Origin: Lentisphaerota bacterium
Lineage (GTDB): Bacteria; Verrucomicrobiota; Lentisphaeria; Victivallales; GWF2-50-93
NCBI GenBank assembly: GCA_025360875.1
Contig: JANYBI010000277.1
Span: 1-6,218 of the forward strand
Length of the DNA stretch: 6,218 nucleotides
Reading direction: 5' to 3'
Part shown: in pieces, positions 1 to 6,137 of the stretch
Numbering within the stretch: the stretch's first letter is position 1
Layout: each line of letters opens with the position of its first letter
The notes under the pieces: generated by a model
The model's input: the letters and a program-made list of their open reading frames with translations, nothing else
Database searches by the model: none
Told to the model about the DNA's origin: nothing
Position numbers and translations under genes: made by a program

Positions 1-1073
1 TCAACCTGCGTGGCGACCGAGGTCAGTATTTTACCCCGCGAGGCGTAGTGAAGCTGGTCATTGAAATTCTCAATCCCAAGGAAAATGAAACCCTCCTGGA
101 TCCAGCATGTGGAACTGGAGGCTTCTTGGTTGCCTCGCTTGGCCACATGCTCAAGAAGTTCCGCAACCAGCAAAACACTCATCCAGGAAACGAGAACACC
201 GCCGAATTTCTGAATGTCCATGAACAGTTGAAGGAATACGCAGCATCTAACGTTTTCGGTGCTGATTTTGACCCATTCCTTATCCGTGCCGCCCAGATGA
301 ACATGGTGCTGGCTGGAGATGGTCGAGGACATATTTACAATATCAATTCGCTGGAATTTCCTCTTGGACATTTGGCCGACCTTGTTAGCGCAAAAAAGGA
401 TATTCCCTTGGGATCGGTCGATATCATAGCAACGAATCCTCCGTTTGGCTCGGATATCCCTATAACGGACAAAAATATTTTGCAACAATATGAACTGGCC
501 CATAGCTGGGAATCCGATGGAGAAGGAGGATTCCGTAATACAGGACGCCTGCAAGGAAGTGTCTCCCCGGAAATCCTCTTTACTGAACGCTGTGTTAAGT
601 GGATTAAGCCTGGCACTGGCCGAATGGGGATTGTTTTGCCTGATGGCATTCTAGGTAACCCTGCGGCTGAATACATACGCTGGTGGCTCATGCGTGAAAC
701 CCAAGTGCTTGCTTCCATAGATCTACCGGTTGAGGCATTTATTGCCGAAGCCAACGTAAACATACTTACCAGCCTGCTCTTTCTTCGCCGTAAAAGCGAA
801 AAAGAAAAACGCGCTGAGGCTTTGGGTAAGGCTGAGGAATATCCGATTTTTATGGCAGTTGCCGATAAGGTTGGTTTTGATCGTCGCGGAAATAAGCTTT
901 TTAAACGCACGTCAGATGGTGAAGAAATCATTGAACCACGCCGATACACCGAGAGGATACGCATTGGCGGACGTTTTGTTGAAAGGATCTTGACCCGCAG
1001 TGAAAAGATCGAGGACAACGACTTGCCAGTCATTGCTGAAAAATACCGTGAATTTATAAAGGAGAACGGATAA
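1..1073 (+). CDS. hsdM: Type I-style adenine-N6 DNA methyltransferase (HsdM family), 5' truncated by window edge
   Basis: Cytoplasmic SAM-dependent DNA methyltransferase that would methylate adenine N6 within a site chosen by a specificity subunit. The frame is open from the first base (first full codon at base 3), so the gene starts upstream; GTG 48 is not its start, since the conserved motif X, GQYFTPR, is encoded at 21-41. Next come the SAM-binding motif DPACGTGGF (99-125) and the catalytic motif IV NPPF (435-446), followed by the usual HsdM core and a tail ending with DLPVIAEKYREF. The visible part is about 356 residues. Full-length relatives are typically 500-700, often with an N-terminal HsdR_N-like region, so a substantial N-terminal part is missing here. 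The stop TAA shares its last base with the Fic start (TAATG), indicating an operon. No specificity gene follows, which is unusual for hsdM. The family assignment is firm; the subtype is inferred. Confidence 0.93.
   Translation, partial: NLRGDRGQYFTPRGVVKLVIEILNPKENETLLDPACGTGGFLVASLGHMLKKFRNQQNTHPGNENTAEFLNVHEQLKEYAASNVFGADFDPFLIRAAQMNMVLAGDGRGHIYNINSLEFPLGHLADLVSAKKDIPLGSVDIIATNPPFGSDIPITDKNILQQYELAHSWESDGEGGFRNTGRLQGSVSPEILFTERCVKWIKPGTGRMGIVLPDGILGNPAAEYIRWWLMRETQVLASIDLPVEAFIAEANVNILTSLLFLRRKSEKEKRAEALGKAEEYPIFMAVADKVGFDRRGNKLFKRTSDGEEIIEPRRYTERIRIGGRFVERILTRSEKIEDNDLPVIAEKYREFIKENG
1058..1064 (+). promoter_or_regulatory. Ribosome binding site for the Fic gene
   Basis: AAAGGAG lies 8 bases before ATG 1073 and inside the end of the methyltransferase gene. 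With the one-base TAATG stop/start overlap, it fixes the Fic start and implies coupled translation of the two genes. Confidence 0.8.
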
Positions 1074-2194
1074 TGCACAGTCCCGTTAAATATCATGATG
1101 GAAAATTTCCACCGTCAGACTTGGACTGGTCAAGACTTGTAACATTGATTGGTCTAGCTAATGCTGCAGTCGCAAGATATGACGGACTACTTTCGGCTAT
1201 CCCGAATGCATCTGTTCTACTAAGCCCCCTAACTACGCAAGAAGCTGTTCTTTCCTCTCGAATCGAAGGGACTCAGGCGACTATGGGGGAGGTTCTTGAA
1301 TATGAGGCGAAGGGCGATACCGATTCTCCGATTTCCTCCAAAGAGGCTGATATTTGGGAAGTACTTAACTATCGCAAAGCGATGTTTGCCGCTGAGTCAA
1401 TGCTCAAAGATATTCCTCTTTCGCAACGAGTTATTCGTGAAGCACACAAAATCCTGCTTTCCGGTGTCCGTGGACATAACAAAGCCCCGGGAGAATACAG
1501 ACGAGTACCAAATTGGATTGGTCCAAAGGGTTGTACCATCGATGAGGCACGTTTTATTCCTGTTTCGGCTGGTAATTTGCCTAACGCTATGTCATCCTGG
1601 GAAACCTATATTCATAAAGAATCTCCTGATCGCTTGATCCAGCTGGCTATACTCCATGCTGAATTCGAAGCACTTCATCCATTTCTTGACGGAAACGGTC
1701 GTCTTGGACGTATGTTAATTCCTCTCTTTATGAATCAAACCAAGCTGATTCATCGTCCGATGTTTTATATCAGTGCTTTTTTAGAGGCAAATCGTGACGA
1801 TTATTATGATAAGTTGCTGGCAGTATCTCGCGATGATGATTGGACTGGATGGTGTGTGTTCTTCTTGACGGCAGTGCAGAAACAAGCTGAGCTAAACCTT
1901 AATAAGGCGTCCTCTATGCTCGAACTTTATAATAGAGAAAAGAAAAATTTTATAGACTTGACACATTCTCTATATGCCATTCATGCACTAGATTGGATCT
2001 TTCAGAGACCAATTTTTAAGAGTTCCGATTTTGTTAGTACCCCCCAAATTCCTAAACCAACTGCTCAGCGAATATTAAATGTATTAAAAGCACAAAATAT
2101 TCTAAAGGTTCTAGCAGAAAGTGCCGGGAGTAGAGCTGCAGTATTGGTGTATCCAGAGTTATTGAATATTGCCGAGGGACGTAAGGCCTTTTGA
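1073..2194 (+). CDS. Fic-domain protein (probable AMP-transferase) with N-terminal self-inhibitory helix and C-terminal winged-helix-like region
   Basis: Probable Fic enzyme that transfers AMP from ATP to a hydroxyl side chain of a target protein; the target is unknown. The 373 residues contain the complete active-site motif HPFLDGNGRLGR (residues 202-213), with catalytic His202, Asp206, Asn208, Arg210 and Arg213. An N-terminal Fic_N-like region carries SSRIEG (61-66), fitting the S/T-x-x-x-E-G/N inhibitory motif. This makes it a class II Fic that should hold itself off through Glu65. The target-docking flap region is around residues 138-165. The last 60 residues (about 315-365, with PTAQRILNVLKAQNIL) resemble a winged helix. 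The start is set by AAAGGAG and the overlap with the methyltransferase stop. Sampled rows near its 3' end have only 27-35% G+C, lower than the flanking genes, which suggests it joined the locus separately. Fic genes are known in restriction-modification loci; a defence role here is inferred. Confidence 0.93.
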   Translation: MHSPVKYHDGKFPPSDLDWSRLVTLIGLANAAVARYDGLLSAIPNASVLLSPLTTQEAVLSSRIEGTQATMGEVLEYEAKGDTDSPISSKEADIWEVLNYRKAMFAAESMLKDIPLSQRVIREAHKILLSGVRGHNKAPGEYRRVPNWIGPKGCTIDEARFIPVSAGNLPNAMSSWETYIHKESPDRLIQLAILHAEFEALHPFLDGNGRLGRMLIPLFMNQTKLIHRPMFYISAFLEANRDDYYDKLLAVSRDDDWTGWCVFFLTAVQKQAELNLNKASSMLELYNREKKNFIDLTHSLYAIHALDWIFQRPIFKSSDFVSTPQIPKPTAQRILNVLKAQNILKVLAESAGSRAAVLVYPELLNIAEGRKAF

Positions 2195-2208
2195 AATTCA
2201 TATATTAT

Positions 2209-2226
2209 TCACAAATATATTTGTGA
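2209..2226. promoter_or_regulatory. Perfect 18-bp palindrome, candidate operator
   Basis: TCACAAATATATTTGTGA is its own reverse complement over all 18 bases. It is followed at once by an 8-bp palindrome CTTATAAG (2227-2234). Its core CAAATATATTTG recurs 40 bases downstream in near-identical form. The length and symmetry suit a dimeric helix-turn-helix repressor. A role in transcription is inferred. It is unlikely to be a terminator, because the stem is AT-rich and no T-run follows. Confidence 0.6.
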
Positions 2227-2242
2227 CTTATAAGTTTAACAA

Positions 2243-2280
2243 TATGAGACGCAAATTTATTTGTTATTATTTTATGAGAC
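2243..2280 (+). repeat. Direct repeat pair TATGAGAC, 30 bases apart
   Basis: TATGAGAC occurs at 2243-2250 and 2273-2280, exactly 30 bases apart. The similarity continues for about ten more bases (GCAAATTTAT versus ACAATTCTAA, six of ten the same). The copies flank the second operator-like repeat, and the downstream copy runs into the ribosome binding site. They could be half-sites of a regulator or a small duplication. Confidence 0.5.
2252..2263. promoter_or_regulatory. Second operator-like inverted repeat
   Basis: CAAATTTATTTG has CAAAT/ATTTG arms around TT and differs by one base from the core CAAATATATTTG of the 18-bp palindrome (2212-2223). The two cores start 40 bases apart, about four helical turns, so proteins bound at both would lie on the same face of the DNA. 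This supports a paired-operator reading. Confidence 0.5.
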
Positions 2281-2287
2281 ACAATTC

Positions 2288-2294
2288 TAAGGAG
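2288..2294 (+). promoter_or_regulatory. Ribosome binding site for the 2303 ORF
   Basis: TAAGGAG ends 8 bases before ATG 2303. It is a near-ideal Shine-Dalgarno sequence and shows that this ATG is the original start of the gene, although the reading frame now ends after 91 codons. Confidence 0.8.
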
Positions 2295-2302
2295 CACTGC
2301 GG

Positions 2303-2578
2303 ATGAACGAACAGGAAGACAATAATATTGAAGACGTTCAGGACGCCATTGAGGAGAACGAGCCTGACAATTTCTTTATTGACATCCTGACCGGCAACAA
2401 GGAAAGCTCATCTGCTAAGAAGCTCTTGGTGCAAAAGGTTCTCCGCCAGCTTATCGAAAGCTATGGTTTTGACAGAAATGATCTAGAAATGAATTATAAC
2501 CCAAGGCTTGCTGGCCAAGGACGTAAACGTATTGACATTGCGATTTTCCATCCGGATGCCGAGCACAATAGGCATTGA
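2303..2578 (+). CDS. Truncated HsdR_N-like protein; 5' part of a broken gene
   Basis: The 91-residue product has an acidic N-terminus (about residues 1-22, rich in Glu, Asp and Asn). It is followed by FFIDILTGNKE and a helix with the pattern of the N-terminal nuclease-like domain of type I restriction proteins and of methyltransferases fused to it (HsdR_N / HSDR_N_2). It ends KRIDIAIFHPDAEHN, where DIAIF is the strand carrying the metal-binding Asp of PD-(D/E)xK folds. The following strand with E-x-K is absent, and translation stops two residues later at TGA 2576-2578. The start is secure (TAAGGAG, 8-base spacing). The next frame encodes the kinase protein and overlaps the end of this ORF. 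The small protein alone should not be a working nuclease. It may be the decayed front of the downstream gene or of another, deleted gene. The domain call comes from pattern memory and is moderately sure. Confidence 0.7.
   Translation: MNEQEDNNIEDVQDAIEENEPDNFFIDILTGNKESSSAKKLLVQKVLRQLIESYGFDRNDLEMNYNPRLAGQGRKRIDIAIFHPDAEHNRH
2556..2578 (+). other. Frame break / probable deletion junction between the HsdR_N-like ORF and the kinase ORF
   Basis: The upstream ORF is in one frame until TGA 2576-2578. The kinase frame, one base ahead, is open across this stretch from before TTG 2508. Joining them needs a +1 (or -2) change. After the join, the protein would go from the Asp strand of an HsdR_N-like domain directly to a segment resembling the end of a NERD region. 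No E-x-K strand appears in either frame, so a single-base shift alone does not rebuild a full domain. A larger deletion or recombination is the better reading. Confidence 0.55.
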
Positions 2579-5500
2579 CAGCCCTGATGTTACAGATTTA
2601 AAACATTGCCTGAAATATTTCTGTGATAAAAGCCGAATTCCCGAAAATCGTTTGGATAATATTTCCCGCTTCCACTCCAGCATTTGCAAGGTAATACAGG
2701 GAAAGGCAAAACCTAGAAGCGCTGCCTTGGTGTTCCGTGATTGGCAGGTGGAGGAAAGACTGGGCGGAACAGATCACTATAGCGAATACCGGGCCAAGCA
2801 TAGCAGAATGGGTAAGAGTGGCGGAATTGTGCGTCTAAGAGTCTACAATGCAGATCCGTATCTCAGTCCGGAAGACAGAAAAAAAGAGTATCTGCGGATA
2901 AGCAACGCTTTTCGGGCTGTGACAAATCTTCCGAGTCATGAAACCATACTCAAGGCCAGAGAATTCATAGAGAACGAGGAACAGGACCAATTTGTATTAG
3001 TCACCGATGATATTGCCGGCCAGCCCTTGCGCCTGCATCTGAAGAAAAGTTCTATGGCTCTTACTTTTGACCAAAAGCTCCTGGTCATGCGGGATGTGCT
3101 TTCTGCACTGGACCATGCTCATCGACACGAGGTAATACACCGGAACCTTACCCCTGATGTCGTTCTTGTTGTCGTAGGAGGACATGCCCGCATTACCGGG
3201 TTCGATTTTGCTAGGGTGGGTAAAAATCGAAGTTCTACCATTGCAGATCAGATTGTGGATGATCTGGAGGCAGCTTATCAGGCTCCCGAATGTTTCAAGG
3301 ATCCTACAAAGGCTAGTATTGCCTCAGACCTTTATTCCGCCGGACTTGTTTTTTATGAACTCTTGACTGGAGAGCTCCCTTTTGAAAACATAGATCAGAT
3401 GATGGAAGCCGACGGCAAGTTTCCGATCAAGCCTTCGGAACACAAACCAGATCTTCCCCAAGGAATAGACGAATGGCTACAGAAGTTCTGCGAGTTTGAT
3501 CCCGAGGATCGCCACATCAGCGCAGCAGTAGCACACAAGGCGCTGGATGATCTCATTCTGCCGGAGGGTAAAAATGATCCTGTCCCAGCCTTGGTAGGTT
3601 CCATAGCAGGAGAGAATGTACCGCAAGTTCCCGAAGACATGACCAAGCTCCCGCAAGATTTCATCCTTGCGGATCGCTTCCGTATCCAGAAGAAACTGGG
3701 CAGTGGCGGATTTGGCGTCGCCTACAAGGTGTTTGATTCACTCGGTGATGTGGTGAGGGTCATCAAACTGGTGACCAAGGATCGCCGAAGCGTCTATGAA
3801 CGTCTGCGGCGCGAGTATAAGACTCTGACAAATCTACCAGAGCATCCTCATGTGGTTAAAGTAATCTGGGCTGATCGCATGACTGATGCCAATCAAACGC
3901 CATACATCGTATTTGAATATGTTGAAGGGCTTGATGTCTCGGATCTAATCGATACCGGAGCGCTTTCTCTGGAGGATTCCATCCGCATAGTGCGCGAAAC
4001 CGCAGAAGGGCTAAGACATCTGCATAAAAATGGGGTCTACCATCAGGATGTAAAGCCTTCTAACCTGCTCTGGACCGATAAAGGTGTTCGCATCATTGAT
4101 TTCAATGTCGCAGTTGTACATAGCGATGATGATCCAGGCGGAGGTGGCACACGTCGTTATATGCCCCCTGACTATGATTACTCTTCCGAGCCCGATGCTC
4201 CGGATCGTATTGACCGTGACCTCTATGGATTAGGCATAACTTTTTACGAATCGCTGACAGGTAAATACCCGTTTGACGAACCAACACCTCCTATAAACAC
4301 CCAACCAAAAAATCCCAGGCAGTTCACTGGCTGTGTCGATTTGAGCAACGCGCTGGTCAATGTTTTAATAAGAATGATATCTCCTCAACGAAAGGATCGT
4401 TTTACCTCGGCAGAAGAATTCCTAAAAGCACTGGTCGATGTCAAGCATTTCCGATCTGTTCTGACCACCGGAGAGATTGGTGCCGGAACAAAAGTAATTG
4501 CCAAGTTGGGGTTTGAGCCGTCCAAACCAAATACAAATCCATTTGTAAAGCATCTGCTTACGCTCTACAGCCAGAGCCAGGTCTCCAATGCCGGTACCAG
4601 GGGATTGGACGAGATTGGCAAGGCTACATACGTGCAGACTTATCTCGATGAAAAGCTGAAACCAGCTTTGCTCAAGGGTGAATTCAGCCTAGTAGTCATC
4701 AGTGGAAACGCCGGTGACGGAAAGACGGCTTTCATACAGCAATTTGAAGTTTTTGCAGAAAGCAAGGGCGCACAGATGCAACGAGGCGTGAACGGCGCTG
4801 TCTTCAATCTCAAAGGACACACATATCAGAGCAACTACGACGGCAGCCAGGATGAAGGGGATGATCGAAATGATGCCGTACTGCAGAAGTTTTTTGGTCC
4901 ATTTGCAGGCAAGGACAAATCAACCTGGCCGGAAAATCAGACCCGACTAATCGCGATCAACGAAGGTCGTCTGGTCGATTTCTTCTTGGAGAATGAGGAC
5001 AAGTTTCCACTTCTTACCAATCAGATTCAGCAAGGACTGGCGGGTGCAGCTCCAGAAATTGGCATAGCAGTGCTTAACCTTAATCTGCGCTCAGTTGTTG
5101 CCGAATCTGGGGAATCCAAATCCTCGATCCTGGAGAGATTGATTTCAACTATGACAAAGCGTGAATACTGGCAGGCTTGTGAAAAATGCGACCTGAAGGT
5201 TAAATGCTATGCCTATCACAATGCAATGACTTTTCAGGACCCGGTTGCCGGACCGAAAGTGATCGAGCGGTTGAAAATGATCTACACAATAACCCATCTT
5301 CGTGGACGTTTGCACATAACAATGCGCGACTTGCGCTCCGGACTAGCCTTTATGCTAGCAGGAACCCGTGATTGCGATGAAATTCACAACCTTTATCAAA
5401 ATGGCGGGGAGGAAAGCCAGAACAGGATTCTAGACAGTTTCTATTTCAATTCATGGCTTGGTGGAGGGGAGAGTTCAAACGACAGGATTATATCACTTTT

Positions 5501-6137
5501 GAGCGAAATAGACATGGCCAAGGTTAGCAATCCTCGCCTTGATTTGGAACTTGGATTCTTGAGCCCCGGCATTAAGGCTATGAGCCGTTTCTCATTCGCC
5601 GGGCGAAGCCGCTATGACGACGAGTTGGTAGAGGTGCTTTTCCACCAGCTGCCACGTGATTACTCGTCCAAGAACCGTTCCAGGTTGATTGCAAAACATC
5701 GCAGATACCTTTCCCATATGCGCCGCCGTTATTTTTTTGAGAGACGCGACGGTGATTGGCAAGAGATGCTGCCATATGGGAGCGCAGAACATTTCCTCAG
5801 CTCTATTAGGACTCCAGGGGTGAAAAGTGCCGAAGATATTGCGTTGATACTGCGGGCTATTAACCACGGAGAAGGACTCAGCAATCCTGGTCGGCTTGGC
5901 GAACTGCTGGCTCTGCGTGTTCGTCAAGTGGATAAAGGCACTATCCGCAGCTATCGCCTATTCGAAGGAAAGAAATTTACGCTCCGTACCGAGCAGGACG
6001 CCGATTCCAATCCTTTTCTTGAATGCCTGTCGCAGGCACTTATTCTCTCTTATGACTCGGGCGATGGGCACAAGGCAAAATTGCGGATCAATCTGGATAT
6101 TTACGAAATGCTGATGCGCTTAAACCGAAGTTCCTAG
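2556..6137 (+). CDS. PglW-like tandem kinase (pseudokinase plus kinase) fused to a P-loop NTPase; N-terminus lost or out of frame
   Basis: A protein of about 1,193 residues, numbered from ATG 2556. Residues 1-60 resemble the tail of a NERD region. The first kinase fold (about 60-335) is degenerate: HRN at 195-197 replaces HRD, and GFD at 215-217 replaces DFG. The second (about 374-625) keeps the glycine loop GSGGFG (382-387), Lys404, Glu420, Asp498, Lys500, Asn503 and Asp515, but reads HQD and DFN. From about 655 comes a P-loop NTPase with Walker A GNAGDGKT (717-724), LIAINEG (798-804) and Cys875, Cys878, Cys884, His888. I see no membrane segment. It probably phosphorylates a partner in response to a signal. 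The architecture resembles PglW of BREX/Pgl, but PglW as I recall it lacks this NTPase end. ATG 2556 is chosen as the only ATG in the overlap with the previous ORF. TTG 2508 is also in frame, and neither has a ribosome binding site, so expression is doubtful unless coupled or frameshifted. Confidence 0.82.
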   Translation: MPSTIGIDSPDVTDLKHCLKYFCDKSRIPENRLDNISRFHSSICKVIQGKAKPRSAALVFRDWQVEERLGGTDHYSEYRAKHSRMGKSGGIVRLRVYNADPYLSPEDRKKEYLRISNAFRAVTNLPSHETILKAREFIENEEQDQFVLVTDDIAGQPLRLHLKKSSMALTFDQKLLVMRDVLSALDHAHRHEVIHRNLTPDVVLVVVGGHARITGFDFARVGKNRSSTIADQIVDDLEAAYQAPECFKDPTKASIASDLYSAGLVFYELLTGELPFENIDQMMEADGKFPIKPSEHKPDLPQGIDEWLQKFCEFDPEDRHISAAVAHKALDDLILPEGKNDPVPALVGSIAGENVPQVPEDMTKLPQDFILADRFRIQKKLGSGGFGVAYKVFDSLGDVVRVIKLVTKDRRSVYERLRREYKTLTNLPEHPHVVKVIWADRMTDANQTPYIVFEYVEGLDVSDLIDTGALSLEDSIRIVRETAEGLRHLHKNGVYHQDVKPSNLLWTDKGVRIIDFNVAVVHSDDDPGGGGTRRYMPPDYDYSSEPDAPDRIDRDLYGLGITFYESLTGKYPFDEPTPPINTQPKNPRQFTGCVDLSNALVNVLIRMISPQRKDRFTSAEEFLKALVDVKHFRSVLTTGEIGAGTKVIAKLGFEPSKPNTNPFVKHLLTLYSQSQVSNAGTRGLDEIGKATYVQTYLDEKLKPALLKGEFSLVVISGNAGDGKTAFIQQFEVFAESKGAQMQRGVNGAVFNLKGHTYQSNYDGSQDEGDDRNDAVLQKFFGPFAGKDKSTWPENQTRLIAINEGRLVDFFLENEDKFPLLTNQIQQGLAGAAPEIGIAVLNLNLRSVVAESGESKSSILERLISTMTKREYWQACEKCDLKVKCYAYHNAMTFQDPVAGPKVIERLKMIYTITHLRGRLHITMRDLRSGLAFMLAGTRDCDEIHNLYQNGGEESQNRILDSFYFNSWLGGGESSNDRIISLLSEIDMAKVSNPRLDLELGFLSPGIKAMSRFSFAGRSRYDDELVEVLFHQLPRDYSSKNRSRLIAKHRRYLSHMRRRYFFERRDGDWQEMLPYGSAEHFLSSIRTPGVKSAEDIALILRAINHGEGLSNPGRLGELLALRVRQVDKGTIRSYRLFEGKKFTLRTEQDADSNPFLECLSQALILSYDSGDGHKAKLRINLDIYEMLMRLNRSS

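Larger units (their letters stand above)
2195..2302 (+). promoter_or_regulatory. AT-rich intergenic control region
   Basis: This is the only sizeable gap between genes. It holds symmetric repeats (listed separately), a Shine-Dalgarno sequence at its end and very high A+T. A fair -10 candidate is TATTAT (2265-2270), but no good -35 is spaced correctly upstream. An alternative pair is TTCACA (2208-2213) with TATAAG (2229-2234), whose 15-base spacing is short. A promoter for the downstream ORF is likely from context, but I cannot fix its hexamers. There is no GC-rich stem followed by a T-run, so I see no intrinsic terminator for the Fic gene. Confidence 0.55.

Noticed and set aside
48..50. GTG as the start of the methyltransferase
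   Set aside because: The conserved motif X (GQYFTPR, 21-41) is encoded upstream in the same open frame, so the gene continues past the window edge.
335..1096. 253-codon open frame on the - strand
   Set aside because: It lies opposite the methyltransferase, whose motifs are intact. The product has low-complexity Ser/Arg-rich sequence with no recognisable domain and no ribosome binding site.
1296..1637. 113-codon + strand frame within the Fic gene
   Set aside because: It is out of frame with the clear Fic motifs and shows no domain or Shine-Dalgarno sequence.
2209..2234. Intrinsic terminator for the Fic gene
   Set aside because: The palindrome is AT-rich with a minimal loop and no following T-run, so an operator fits better.
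2575..2602. Internal promoter TTGACA (2575-2580) with TTTAAA (2597-2602) feeding the kinase ORF
   Set aside because: The -35 is perfect, but the -10 is only four of six. TTGACA also occurs by chance in other coding stretches here (1958, 2532), and no usable ribosome binding site follows.
5592..5927. 111-codon - strand frame, and others opposite the kinase gene
   Set aside because: These are shadows of the long coding frame, with no motif or start signal.
2556..6137. Straight assignment of the kinase protein as BREX PglW
   Set aside because: The tandem-kinase part is similar, but the N-terminal NERD region is largely missing, the C-terminal NTPase is not what I recall for PglW, and no other BREX gene is in the window.
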